Source: DATLZU01 sp035573855 (GTDB lineage Bacteria > Nitrospirota > Nitrospiria > Nitrospirales > Nitrospiraceae). From it: 64,000 bases of DNA. The notes under the pieces were generated by a model. The model did not search any database. It had not been told where the DNA came from and saw only the letters and a program-made list of their open reading frames with translations. Positions 9,023 to 17,230 of the stretch are shown here, piece by piece. Every line of letters begins with the position of its first letter. Position 1 is the first letter of the stretch. The position numbers and the translations under genes are program-made. The stretch is taken from NCBI GenBank assembly GCA_035573855.1, contig DATLZU010000006.1, forward strand, positions 1 through 64,000, read 5' to 3'.

Positions 9023-9468
9023 AATTCTTAGGCGTGCTCACCTTGATCAGCCTGGCGTTCGGACTCGGCTATGTCGTCGGCCGCCAACCGGTCGGAATCC
9101 TTCAGCAAACCATCGCGGATCTTCAAAAAGCGGTGAAAGACCTCTCTCGTAACGTGATGGACACCACCCTCGGCATCGAAAAGGATTTGCGAAAACGGCA
9201 GGGTCTTGTCGACGCGAAGGCCAGGGTGGTGCAGGCCAAAGCAGACATGTTCGAGCGGAATTTCGGCGATGCCGCCAGGGAATTGGCGGAAGCCGTCGAT
9301 TCCTTGGAACATGCCGCGCGGGGAGCCCAGGCGTCCGACGGCACCGCCATAAAGACGCTGGCGACCAAAATTCGGGAACTCCGCCTGGACATCTCGCTCG
9401 GAAAGAAAGTCCCGCTCTCTCGGTTGGACGACCTTCAACGGGAACTGGACGGATTGTTGAGCAAATAG
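9016..9468 (+). CDS. Membrane-anchored coiled-coil protein
   Basis: A 150-residue protein with one N-terminal membrane helix (LGVLTLISLAFGLGYVVG). A long helical, coiled-coil-prone domain follows, with a charged heptad-like pattern (LQQTIADLQKAVKDLSRNV, then ELAEAVDSLEHAARGAQ). The body is probably periplasmic. It overlaps the HEAT-repeat gene by 7 bp, suggesting the two exported proteins act together. No known family is recognised. Confidence 0.75.
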   Translation: MLKFLGVLTLISLAFGLGYVVGRQPVGILQQTIADLQKAVKDLSRNVMDTTLGIEKDLRKRQGLVDAKARVVQAKADMFERNFGDAARELAEAVDSLEHAARGAQASDGTAIKTLATKIRELRLDISLGKKVPLSRLDDLQRELDGLLSK

Positions 9469-9485
9469 ACCAGAGACCAGGGAGG

Positions 9486-10316
9486 TCAGGCCGTGCCCGA
9501 GGGAGCGGTCACCGGCTTTTCTTTTTTCCACTTCGCGAGGATCCGTTCAACCCGCATCCGCACGACCAGATCGGGGTCTTTCAGCAGCGGCTTGATCGCT
9601 TCCCGCCCGCGTTCGTGGCCGATCGATTCCAGCGCCGCGGCTGCGGTCAAGCGAGTGAACCAATCCTTGTCCTGCAACATCTCGATCAACGGATCGATGG
9701 CGTCGGGATCTTTGATCCGCCCCAACGCGATCACGGACTGCTTGCGAACATTTTCGTCTTTATCCTTGAGCGCCGCGATCAGCCTGGGAACTGCAGGCTT
9801 GCCGAGTTCCACCAGCGCGTCGGTCGCTGCGTCGTTGAATTCGTCGTTGCGCAGTTGGCCGATCAGCGGCTCGAGCACCCGTTCGTCCCTGATTTTGCCG
9901 AGCGCCCGGATGGCAAACTTGCGGGTATCCCAGTCGCGCAGCAGCTTGATCAACGACTCAACGCAGGGAGATCCGATCTGTCCGCAGGCCTCGATGGCCG
10001 CCTCGCGCACTTGCCAGTCACCGTCTCTGAGCGCCCGGACGACCGGCTCGACGCAGCGTTCGTCGCCCATCTCGCCCAGCGTCACGACGGCTTCACGGCG
10101 CACCGCCCAATCGGGGTCTTTCAAGAGATCGATCTGAATATCGATCTCGTCCTTGACTTTTTCTTCTTCGAGCACCTCCTCGCCGGCGGCTTCGGCGGCC
10201 GGAGCTTCGCCCGCTGTCTCTCCAGCCTCAGCCGTAAGCTGCTCGGAGACACGGTCAGTCAATTCGTCGTCGAGTTGCGGCTCCGCCGCCGCAGCCGGCT
10301 CTTCCGGCTTCTGCAT
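9486..10316 (-). CDS. Cytoplasmic HEAT-repeat protein with acidic N-terminus
   Basis: A 276-residue product: about 70 residues rich in Ala/Glu, presumably disordered, followed by six HEAT/PBS-lyase repeats. Examples are DPDWAVRREAVVTLGEMGDE, DGDWQVREAAIEACGQIG and DKDENVRKQSVIALGRIKDP. There is no signal peptide, unlike the HEAT protein at 7607. Two starts are possible. ATG 10316 follows the strong ribosome binding site GAAGGAG; ATG 10334 lacks one. It converges with the gene ending at 9468, with an 18-bp gap. Confidence 0.83.
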   Translation of the reverse strand: MQKPEEPAAAAEPQLDDELTDRVSEQLTAEAGETAGEAPAAEAAGEEVLEEEKVKDEIDIQIDLLKDPDWAVRREAVVTLGEMGDERCVEPVVRALRDGDWQVREAAIEACGQIGSPCVESLIKLLRDWDTRKFAIRALGKIRDERVLEPLIGQLRNDEFNDAATDALVELGKPAVPRLIAALKDKDENVRKQSVIALGRIKDPDAIDPLIEMLQDKDWFTRLTAAAALESIGHERGREAIKPLLKDPDLVVRMRVERILAKWKKEKPVTAPSGTA

Positions 10317-10385
10317 CTTCTCTCCTTCTTCCATAAAAAATTCCCCATCCCCTGCGCCCAGACCGCGACGCAATCGTCGGTCAGG

Positions 10386-10601
10386 TCACGCGGCAGCTTC
10401 CGTTTTCGTCTCACCCTGCTTGCCGACAGCGTAACGCTTCCGCATTGCCAGCGATCGGCGTTTCCGTTGGAGACGCTTCAATCGTTTGCGGAGCACGCGA
10501 AGCGTCCGGTCTCCTTCAGGATTCGCATGACCGGCGAGTCGCTCCGCAATTTTCTTTTTAAGTCTTTCTTCATCCGTTTCCGCACGGCTCTCTCTGCCCA
10601 T
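10386..10601 (-). CDS. Small basic coiled-coil protein
   Basis: A 71-residue product that is very rich in Lys/Arg/Glu (RLKKKIAERLAG, then RVLRKRLKRLQRKRRSLAMRKR) and predicted to be one long helix. Nucleic-acid or ribosome binding is possible from charge alone, but no family is recognised. Good evidence for expression is the ribosome binding site GGAGGAG eight bases before the ATG and the sigma70 promoter at 10667-10696. It is probably cotranscribed with the HEAT-repeat gene downstream. Confidence 0.7.
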   Translation of the reverse strand: MGRESRAETDEERLKKKIAERLAGHANPEGDRTLRVLRKRLKRLQRKRRSLAMRKRYAVGKQGETKTEAAA

Positions 10602-10666
10602 TTTTCAGCTCCTCCGCCGTCGCGCGATTCGTCCCGCGTCGGCCGACTTCTCGCGATTCGTCGCTC

Positions 10667-10696
10667 AGTCTAGTGGAGCGGATGGAGCACTGTCAA
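10667..10696 (-). promoter_or_regulatory. Sigma70-type promoter of the small basic protein / HEAT operon
   Basis: The minus strand has exact TTGACA (10691-10696), an 18-bp spacer and TAGACT (10667-10672). The start would be near 10660, about 60 nt before the ATG at 10601. Confidence 0.62.
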
Positions 10697-10742
10697 CACG
10701 GGGATATGCGCGGGAGAGCCGACCGTCGCGGCGGGCGACGCA

Positions 10743-11417
10743 CTAGACGAGCGCGAGAGCGGGCATGGCCGAAGACACCGTATGGTCGGCCGAGAAGATG
10801 TCCAAAACCCGCCTGATCCGCCGCGACGGAGAGAGCAGATCGGCAGGAAGGAATCGAATGACTTGACGAGCGGCGCCGGTTGCATCCAGCGCACAGGGGA
10901 TCTGGCGCGACCCCGACCGAGCCGGTCTTTGACCGGACAACGGCAGAAGTCCGGTCGCCGGGGTGAACCGGCCGGGAGTGGCCAGAAACTCAGGACGATG
11001 ATCCCCGATCACCTCCAACTGGATTGCGGCGATCCCACCATCGACCATTCCGAGTTCCTGCGCCGCCGCATACGACAAATCAAGAATACGTCCGCCAACG
11101 TACGGGCCTCGATCATTGATCCTGACGCGCACCTGCTTTCCATTCAAAACATTGATCACCCGGACCATGGTCCCTAGAGGCAACGTGCGATGCGCGGCCG
11201 TCAGCGCTGTCATGTCATAGATCTCGCCGCTTGCGGCGGTCTTACCATGGAACTGGCCCCCATACCAGGACGCAATGCCCCTCTCTTTAATCCCCAAGTC
11301 CAAGTCGGTTGCGCCCTTAGGCAAACAGGTGCAGGCTCCGATCAGGAGGCTCAGCCCTCCGATCGCCAGGAGCTTTGTTCGAAATACGACATCCGTCTTA
11401 CCGGATAGTTGGTCCAT
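10743..11417 (-). CDS. rlpA: RlpA-like septal lytic transglycosylase lipoprotein
   Basis: An outer-membrane lipoprotein of the RlpA family, which cleaves denuded glycan strands at the division septum. The N-terminus has a lipobox (LLIGAC). The double-psi beta-barrel follows, with the family motifs GIASWYGGQFHGKTAASGE, TLPLGTMVRVINV, VRINDRGPYV and RILDLSYAAAQELG. The DRGPY motif includes the catalytic Asp known for RlpA. The 224 residues lack a C-terminal SPOR domain; the tail after the barrel is Arg/Pro-rich and of unknown role. The start at ATG 11417 has only a weak ribosome binding site. Confidence 0.92.
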   Translation of the reverse strand: MDQLSGKTDVVFRTKLLAIGGLSLLIGACTCLPKGATDLDLGIKERGIASWYGGQFHGKTAASGEIYDMTALTAAHRTLPLGTMVRVINVLNGKQVRVRINDRGPYVGGRILDLSYAAAQELGMVDGGIAAIQLEVIGDHRPEFLATPGRFTPATGLLPLSGQRPARSGSRQIPCALDATGAARQVIRFLPADLLSPSRRIRRVLDIFSADHTVSSAMPALALV

Positions 11418-11769
11418 ACGCGCCCTGACTTCCCTGTCGACCTCTCGCCAATTTCCCGAATTTTCGTCCTTATCGCTGATAGCGCGCGTGGCGTTACCCT
11501 AAGTGATCCCGACCCGGGCCACAATACCGATGGCGTAGGTCTTTCCCATACCTTCGTATATAGAAAGTCACTGCTCGGGCGACCCGAACAAGCCGGGGAT
11601 GGGCGCAAGAAATTCGGGAAGGCGGACAGGGCAATAGGCAGGCGCGTTATAGAGGACAGCTGGGTTCTAAGTCAATGCCCAGTAAACAGGGCGAATCGGA
11701 GCAGTCACCAAATCGTCGAGACGGCAGAACCCATTGCCTGGGCGGGGCAACACAGCACGTGCTTATAAG
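11418..11769. other. 352-bp intergenic region, no gene seen
   Basis: Between the starts of rlpA and the end of the next minus-strand gene. Open frames here (for example 11409-11768 on the plus strand) lack ribosome binding sites and have Arg/Ser-rich translations, so I call none. It presumably holds the rlpA promoter, but no convincing -35/-10 pair is visible. A TATATA stretch occurs near 11559. Confidence 0.5.
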
Positions 11770-12402
11770 TTATTTGAGACGCAGGGACTTTCCCTCAATG
11801 GTGGTATCCGCCAGGAACTTGTCGAAATTCCGTTCCAACACCTCGTTAATCAAATCCTGTCCATCCTTTGGATCGAACCAAAAGACGCTGTCCGTCCCCA
11901 GGCCGTTCAGCGTTTCACGCACCAGGCTGCCGTCCGCTTGATTCTTCGCCTGAAGCACGAGTTTGTTCTTCGCCACAATCTCCGTCGAACCGAATCCGCT
12001 CTTGGCGTCGAGCGAAAGTTCCAAGATTTTTCCCGAAATGGTCACATCGGCGCCATTTGTCGCCCCTGGCTTCATAAACGAGACGTTCCAGCCCTTCTTC
12101 ACCAAATAGTCCACCAGGGCTTGCGCCGTCGCCTCACGTGGGTCTGCTCCATTGGTGAGATTGAAATGGCTCTCGCCGCCAAAAAGATGGGTGCGGACTC
12201 CCAATCTGGTCTTGTTCGATCGCCCGTCTTCGAACACCGTCACAGCCACATGGGGGCCGCCGGGATTCCTGGCCGTTGCCTCGGCAGCCACGCGTTTCGC
12301 TGGAATACTGATTGCGATGACCTCCCCTTTTCCAGCACAGCCGGACAGCACGAGCATTACGATTCCACAGCTCATGAAGATACGATGATGTGGCCTCACC
12401 AT
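11770..12402 (-). CDS. YajG-like outer-membrane lipoprotein
   Basis: A 210-residue lipoprotein with signal IVMLVLSGC (lipobox LSGC). The mature part reads HVAVTVFEDGRSNKTRLGVRTHLFG and later VDYLVKKGWNV, resembling the YajG/uncharacterised-lipoprotein pattern of a conserved hydrophobic beta strand followed by VxDxR. The start ATG 12402 follows GAGGAGGGGG. Upstream in-frame ATG 12468 lacks one and adds a non-signal extension. It is the third gene of the minus-strand envelope group with pal and the gene at 13325. Confidence 0.72.
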   Translation of the reverse strand: MVRPHHRIFMSCGIVMLVLSGCAGKGEVIAISIPAKRVAAEATARNPGGPHVAVTVFEDGRSNKTRLGVRTHLFGGESHFNLTNGADPREATAQALVDYLVKKGWNVSFMKPGATNGADVTISGKILELSLDAKSGFGSTEIVAKNKLVLQAKNQADGSLVRETLNGLGTDSVFWFDPKDGQDLINEVLERNFDKFLADTTIEGKSLRLK

Positions 12403-12473
12403 CCCCCTCCTCTTTTCCCAGAATCCCCTCCGGAACCACGAAGGAACTGACAGAACGATATCGAACATTTCGG

Positions 12474-13304
12474 CTACTGCAGCACAAAATGGGCGCGGCG
12501 ATTCTGCTGCCAGCAGGCATCGCTATGCTCAGTACAGAACGGCTTTTCCTTGCCAAAGCTGGTGATCTGGATCTGCGAGGCCGGCACACCGAGTTCTTCG
12601 AGGTACTGTTTGACGGACTGCGCGCGCTTCTCGCCGAGAACCAGATTGTATTCGACCGTTCCTCGTTCGTCGCAATGCCCTTCGATGAGGACCTTGCGTC
12701 CGTTCGCCGTTTTGAGCCAACGCGCATTCGCCTCCAGCGTCGCCTGAGCGTCCTGGCGAATAGCAAACCGATCAAAGTCAAAGAAGACATCGGACAGAGC
12801 CGCCGTTTCTTCGGATGTGGCGGGGATGGAAGGGGGCGCCCCAGCCGGTTGGGTCGCCTCCGCAACGGCGGGGGCGGAAGGGGGTGCCACAACCGATGGG
12901 GCTGACTCTGCGGCGGAAGGAAGCGGCAGGGCACTGGGCTTCTCCTCAACCGGCGGAGGCTCCGAGGAGACGGACGAAGGAGGTATCTCGGTCTTGGCCT
13001 CCTCCATTTTCGGGGCTTCTGCCGAGACTTCGGCTCGGGGAGGCTCCGGCTGAGGAACCGGAGCTTCGGGCATAGTTTCCGCCCGTGCGGTCGCCGCCTC
13101 GGTCTGAGGCGTGATCGTCGGTGCGGACGCTTCGGCGCTGGGCGGCGAAGCCACCTGAGCTTCAACCTGCGGTTTTTCACCGGCTATCATCGTCTGATCG
13201 GACGCCGATGTCGAAAGCTTCTTTCCGGCGCAGCCAACCGATATGCTCAACACTAATCCCGCACAGCTAATCACAACGGCAGACTGAACAACTTTGCGCG
13301 ACAT
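12474..13304 (-). CDS. pal: Pal/OmpA-family peptidoglycan-associated lipoprotein
   Basis: A 276-residue outer-membrane lipoprotein with lipobox SVGC. It has a long Pro/Ala/Glu-rich spacer (residues about 35-165) and a C-terminal OmpA-like domain starting DVFFDFDRFAIR. That domain contains VLIEGHCDERGTVEYNLVLG and LGEKRAQSVKQYL, the peptidoglycan (diaminopimelate) binding signature, with the conserved Asp/Arg pair. Pal tethers the outer membrane to the wall and works with Tol. No tol genes are nearby. The spacer is much longer than in E. coli Pal. The start was chosen at the ATG of the signal sequence; the open frame runs further upstream through the neighbour and is not coding there. Confidence 0.9.
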   Translation of the reverse strand: MSRKVVQSAVVISCAGLVLSISVGCAGKKLSTSASDQTMIAGEKPQVEAQVASPPSAEASAPTITPQTEAATARAETMPEAPVPQPEPPRAEVSAEAPKMEEAKTEIPPSSVSSEPPPVEEKPSALPLPSAAESAPSVVAPPSAPAVAEATQPAGAPPSIPATSEETAALSDVFFDFDRFAIRQDAQATLEANARWLKTANGRKVLIEGHCDERGTVEYNLVLGEKRAQSVKQYLEELGVPASQIQITSFGKEKPFCTEHSDACWQQNRRAHFVLQ

Positions 13305-13324
13305 CGAACCTCCACCTTTCATCT

Positions 13325-13669
13325 TCATCGGACACGGATCGATTGGGCCACCAGGCCGTCCGGATTTTTCACATAGGTCAGATCGACCGTTTCCCCCTCC
13401 TTGATGTCGGCGAGCGTGACCGGCGTTTTCCCGCGAGTAATCGATGCGTTCTCCTCGACCGTCGCCCCGACGATCAGTTCCTGCTTCTTCGCGGTCATCG
13501 TCTTCACGACGATAACCGGCGGCGTATCTTTGACATTCACCGCCACGACTTGACCTTGCACCCGACGAACCGGCGAACCGGACGCCGTCGTCGCGGACGA
13601 AACGGCAACAGGCGCGAAGACAAGGGCTGCGACGAGCACAAGCAGCAACCTCACAGGATTTCCGCTCAT
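13325..13669 (-). CDS. Small exported protein, DUF5666-like beta protein
   Basis: A 114-residue product with a signal peptide (LLLVLVAALVFAPVAVSSATTA) and a small beta-rich domain with VRRVQGQVVAVNVKDTPPVIVVKTM and LADIKEGETVDLTYV. This is the strand pattern of small periplasmic OB-like domains. No enzyme motif is visible. The ATG 13669 start fits the promoter at 13725-13753 (49-nt leader). It lies 20 bp upstream of pal on the same strand and is probably cotranscribed with it. Confidence 0.75.
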   Translation of the reverse strand: MSGNPVRLLLVLVAALVFAPVAVSSATTASGSPVRRVQGQVVAVNVKDTPPVIVVKTMTAKKQELIVGATVEENASITRGKTPVTLADIKEGETVDLTYVKNPDGLVAQSIRVR

Positions 13670-13724
13670 CCGGCATTCTCCCTTTTTTCCGTGAGAATCT
13701 CCAACCGCCTTTACGGCCGGCGCA

Positions 13725-13753
13725 AATGTAGCAGGTTGGAATTTATCTGTAAA
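13725..13753 (-). promoter_or_regulatory. Sigma70-type promoter of the pal group
   Basis: The minus strand has TTTACA (13748-13753), a 17-bp spacer and TACATT (13725-13730). It directs transcription into the genes at 13325, 12474 and 11770. Confidence 0.6.
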
Positions 13754-13802
13754 GCGGTTCCTCGTCACGTCACCTCGGTGAACAACGCGCAGTGCCGCGC
13801 CC

Positions 13803-13831
13803 TTGACTGACCTGAACAGACTCGATAATAT
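13803..13831 (+). promoter_or_regulatory. Sigma70-type promoter of the Gld-type ABC operon
   Basis: TTGACT (13803-13808), a 17-bp spacer and TAATAT (13826-13831). It is divergent from the pal-group promoter 50 bp away and precedes the four-gene ABC operon. Confidence 0.65.
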
Positions 13832-13911
13832 CCGCACCAGACCCGCCGGTTCGATCCATGGAGGCGGGCTCTGAAGCCACCAGCCCTGCTGTTCATCTCG
13901 CGACCAACTTC

Positions 13912-14937
13912 ATGATCGAAGTTCAGAACGTTACGAAACGATACGGCCGACTTACGGCTATCGAAGAAGTGACCTTCACCGTCGAGAAGGGCGAGGTCCT
14001 GGCTTTTTTGGGGCCGAACGGCGCCGGCAAGACCACGACCATGCGGATTCTGACCTGTTTCATGCCCGCGACAGAAGGCACGGCCCGAGTGGCTGGGTAC
14101 GACTGTTTGGAGCAGCCGATGGAGGTGAAACGTCGAATCGGCTATCTCCCTGAAACCCCTCCGCTCTACCAAGAACTGACGGTCACGGAGTACCTGACGT
14201 TCGCAGGCCGCCTGCGCGGCTTGAACGGACACAGGCTGACGAACGGGATGGCCCGCGTGATCGAACGGCTTTCGCTGGGCGAGGTCCGCCACCGGCTCAT
14301 TGCGAACCTGTCCCGCGGGTATCGGCAGCGGGTGGGCTTGGCCCAGGCCCTGCTGCATGATCCACCCGTCCTCATCCTGGACGAACCGACGGTCGGGCTC
14401 GACCCGAAACAAATCATCGAAATCCGTGAACTGATCAAAAGCCTCGCCGGCTCCCACTCGGTGATTTTGAGCACGCACATCCTCCCAGAGGCGACGGCCG
14501 TCTGCCAACGGGTGGTGATCATCAATAACGGGCGGATCGTGGCCGTGGACACGCCGGACCGCTTGTCCGCCAGGCTCCGGCGCTCGGAGAAAATCAGCAT
14601 CACCGTGAAGTCACCTCCTGCGGACGGCCCCGATCGGCTACGCACGATTCCTGGCGTGCTGAACGTCTTCGCCGCCGGAGAATCAGGGACATACTTGATT
14701 GAATGCGAACTGGGCCGCGACCTCAGGGACGACATCGCCCGGTTCGTGGTCGGTCACAACTGGGGGCTGCTCGAATTAAAATCCATTTCAATGACCCTGG
14801 AGGACGTCTTCCTGCGGTTGACCCAGCGTGAAGAGGGAATCGAGCCTGACCGCGAATCGGATCAGAACACACAGCCCGAACCGCCGCTCGGGCCAGAACC
14901 GCCAGGGCAAATCCGGAGCGAATTGCCGCGACCATGA
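13912..14937 (+). CDS. ABC transporter ATP-binding protein, GldA/CcmA type
   Basis: Energises the membrane complex encoded just downstream. In the 341-residue product, Walker A is GPNGAGKTTT, the signature is LSRGYRQRVGLAQAL (Arg-Gly-Tyr rather than the usual Gly-Gly-Gln), Walker B is VLILDEPTVGLDP, and the H-loop is STHILPEA. A C-terminal regulatory region of about 100 residues follows. The nearest family is the GldA/ABC-2 group used in gliding bacteria and in many non-gliders. Start is ambiguous: ATG 13912 (MIEVQNVTKRYG) matches family length; ATG 13858 would add 18 residues. Its stop overlaps the permease start by 4 bp (ATGA). Confidence 0.93.
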   Translation: MIEVQNVTKRYGRLTAIEEVTFTVEKGEVLAFLGPNGAGKTTTMRILTCFMPATEGTARVAGYDCLEQPMEVKRRIGYLPETPPLYQELTVTEYLTFAGRLRGLNGHRLTNGMARVIERLSLGEVRHRLIANLSRGYRQRVGLAQALLHDPPVLILDEPTVGLDPKQIIEIRELIKSLAGSHSVILSTHILPEATAVCQRVVIINNGRIVAVDTPDRLSARLRRSEKISITVKSPPADGPDRLRTIPGVLNVFAAGESGTYLIECELGRDLRDDIARFVVGHNWGLLELKSISMTLEDVFLRLTQREEGIEPDRESDQNTQPEPPLGPEPPGQIRSELPRP

Positions 14938-15704
14938 CCCCCGTCAAAGCCATCATTGCGAAGGAGCTGCGTTCGTATTTCGTGTCCCCGGTGGTGTATG
15001 TCGTCGGCGCCGTCTTCCTGCTGATTTTCGGAGTGTTGTCCTATCTGGCCGTGGTGAATGCGGGCAACCAGGCCATTCGCTTCATGCAGATCCAAGGAGC
15101 CACGGCCCAAATCAATCTCAATGAGTTGGTCTTTCGCCCTACCTTCTACAGCACCGCCATCGTCTTGCTGCTGACCTTGCCCATCCTGACCATGCGGTTG
15201 TTCGCCGAAGAACGCAAGCTGCGGACCTTCGAACTTTTGATGACCGCGCCGATCGGCATCAACGATATCGTGGTGGGCAAGTTCCTGAGCGTCTATCTGA
15301 TTTTTCTGGGTCTCCTCGGACTGACCGGATTAGTGCCTCTCACGCTCTCGGTCTTCAGCGACTTCGATTGGAACCCCGTGCTGACCGGCTACTTGGGCCT
15401 CGCCCTCATGGGCGCGCTGTTCCTCGCCACCGGCGTCCTCGCCTCCGCCCTGACCGAGAACCAGATCGTGGCCGCATTTCTGAGTTTCGGGCTGCTGATC
15501 CTCATTTGGCTGCTGGGCGCGTTGGGATCGATCCTCGGCGACACCCCGGCCGGCAACGTCATCTCGTATCTCTCCTTCATTGAGCATTACGATCATTTGG
15601 TCCGGGGTCTCGTGGACACGAAAGACCTCGTGTATTATCTGAGCGGGATCGTGCTGATGCTCTTCCTTGCACACCGCGTCGTGGAGTCGGCCCGATGGAA
15701 GTAA
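14934..15704 (+). CDS. ABC-2 type permease, GldF-like
   Basis: A 256-residue integral membrane protein with six predicted helices (for example VYVVGAVFLLIFGVLSYLAV, STAIVLLLTLPILTMRLF and IVLMLFLAHRVVE). The segment RLFAEERKLRTFELLMTAPI is the conserved cytoplasmic coupling region of ABC-2 permeases of the GldF/NosY type. The start overlaps the ATPase stop (ATGA), and the stop overlaps the next gene by 10 bp. The four genes therefore form a tightly coupled operon. Confidence 0.92.
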   Translation: MTPVKAIIAKELRSYFVSPVVYVVGAVFLLIFGVLSYLAVVNAGNQAIRFMQIQGATAQINLNELVFRPTFYSTAIVLLLTLPILTMRLFAEERKLRTFELLMTAPIGINDIVVGKFLSVYLIFLGLLGLTGLVPLTLSVFSDFDWNPVLTGYLGLALMGALFLATGVLASALTENQIVAAFLSFGLLILIWLLGALGSILGDTPAGNVISYLSFIEHYDHLVRGLVDTKDLVYYLSGIVLMLFLAHRVVESARWK

Positions 15705-17224
15705 CCCGGTCGACCGTTCCGATCGGCATCGTGGGAGCCGGACTGGCCGTCGCCGGGCTGGTGGCCTACAGCCTGGCGCCTGACAAGCTGTGGCTGGTCA
15801 CACTGTGCGAGGGCTTGGCGCTCGTCTGTCTGATCGTCTTTTTCGTCATCCACTTCGAGGCGCTCAAGGCGTTTTCCTCCCGTCGCTCGACCCGGCTGGG
15901 CGCCAACAGCGTGCTGATGGTCGTGCTGTTCCTTGGCATTCTGGGTATCGTCAACTTCCTCGCGAGCCGCCACGCGCAGCGCTGGGATTTTTCCGAGACC
16001 CAACACTTCACGCTCGCGCCCCAGACCTATCAAGTCCTGCGCGGTTTGAATCGCGAGGTCAAGATCACCGTCTTCGCCCAGGAACGGAGCCAAGCATTTA
16101 ATACGTATCGCGACCTGCTCGACAGTTACCGTCAGGCCAGCAACAAGTTGACGGTGCAGTTCATCGACCCCGAACGGCGTCCGAACATCGCACGCGAGTA
16201 CGGCATCACGCGGGCGGACACAGCCGTGTTGGAGAGCGGCTCACAGTCCGTCCGGATCAACTCCCCCTCCGAGCTCGAACTGACGAGCGCCCTGATCCGC
16301 GTTTCCAAGGACACCAAGAAACGGCTGCTCTTTCTGGAAGGACACGGAGAACGCAGCCTGGAAGACCGCGAGCGCAACGGCTATGCGCTGGCGAAAGAGG
16401 CTTTGATCAAGCAAGGTTACGATGTCGGCACCGTCTCGTTGCTCCAGGAAAGCGCCGTGCCGGAAAACGCCGCCGTCCTGATCATCGCCGGTCCTCGCCG
16501 ACCGGTGACAAAAGAGGAAAAGGAACGTATCGAACGATACGTCGAGCGAGGCGGCCGCGTGATGTTTCTCATCGATCCGGATACACAGACCGACCTGGAC
16601 GATCTGCTGGCCAAATGGGGGGTGGAGTTAGGCAAGGGCGTTGTGGTGGATCTCCAAAATCGTCTTGCCTTAGGAGATTTGACCGCTCTGCTGGTCAGCG
16701 TGTTCACCGATCACGAAATCACGCACGATCTGACCTCGGCCGTCCTGCTGCCCTTGTCACGGCATGTCACGTTCCGCGAAGACGCGGCGAAGGATTGGGA
16801 CTTCGTGCCCTTGGCCCGCACGTCTCCCCGCAGTTGGGCGGAGACGGACATGAAAGGGCGTGTCGTGAGCTTCAACGAGAAAGAAGACGTCCAGGGCCCT
16901 GTGCATTTGGCGGCCGCGCTCACGCCGAAGAAGCCGCCCGAAGAAGGCAAACCGCGGCCCGCCATCGTGGTGGTCGGCAACTCGTCGTTCGCCAGCAACG
17001 CGTTTCTGAATTTCCCGGGCAACACCGACTTCTTTTTGCACGCCGCCGGATGGCTGGCCGAGGAACGCGAGCTGATTTCGATCACGCCCAAGGAGCCGGC
17101 GTTGCGCCCCTTCATTCCCAATCCGGTCCAGGAACGCATTCTGTTGTATGTCCAGGTGCTGAGCCTTCCCTTCCTCACCTTCCTGTGGGGCATGACGGTC
17201 TGGAGAAAACGGCGGCGCCTCTGA
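15695..17224 (+). CDS. GldG-like ABC auxiliary protein
   Basis: The 509-residue product has two or three N-terminal membrane helices. A large extracytoplasmic domain follows, with HFTLAPQTYQVLRGL, VKITVFAQ, TKKRLLFLEGHGERS and YVERGGRVMFLIDPD, then a C-terminal helix (LPFLTFLWGMTVW). The EGHGE motif and the order of parts match GldG/DUF4350-type proteins (ABC-type uncharacterized transport system, auxiliary component). In gliding bacteria GldFGA form one ABC complex. The substrate here is unknown. Confidence 0.88.
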   Translation: MEVTRSTVPIGIVGAGLAVAGLVAYSLAPDKLWLVTLCEGLALVCLIVFFVIHFEALKAFSSRRSTRLGANSVLMVVLFLGILGIVNFLASRHAQRWDFSETQHFTLAPQTYQVLRGLNREVKITVFAQERSQAFNTYRDLLDSYRQASNKLTVQFIDPERRPNIAREYGITRADTAVLESGSQSVRINSPSELELTSALIRVSKDTKKRLLFLEGHGERSLEDRERNGYALAKEALIKQGYDVGTVSLLQESAVPENAAVLIIAGPRRPVTKEEKERIERYVERGGRVMFLIDPDTQTDLDDLLAKWGVELGKGVVVDLQNRLALGDLTALLVSVFTDHEITHDLTSAVLLPLSRHVTFREDAAKDWDFVPLARTSPRSWAETDMKGRVVSFNEKEDVQGPVHLAAALTPKKPPEEGKPRPAIVVVGNSSFASNAFLNFPGNTDFFLHAAGWLAEERELISITPKEPALRPFIPNPVQERILLYVQVLSLPFLTFLWGMTVWRKRRRL

Positions 17225-17230
17225 TCCTCC

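Noticed and set aside
11409..11768. Open frame in the gap before the YajG-like gene
   Set aside because: There is no ribosome binding site or family pattern, and the composition is unlike neighbouring proteins.
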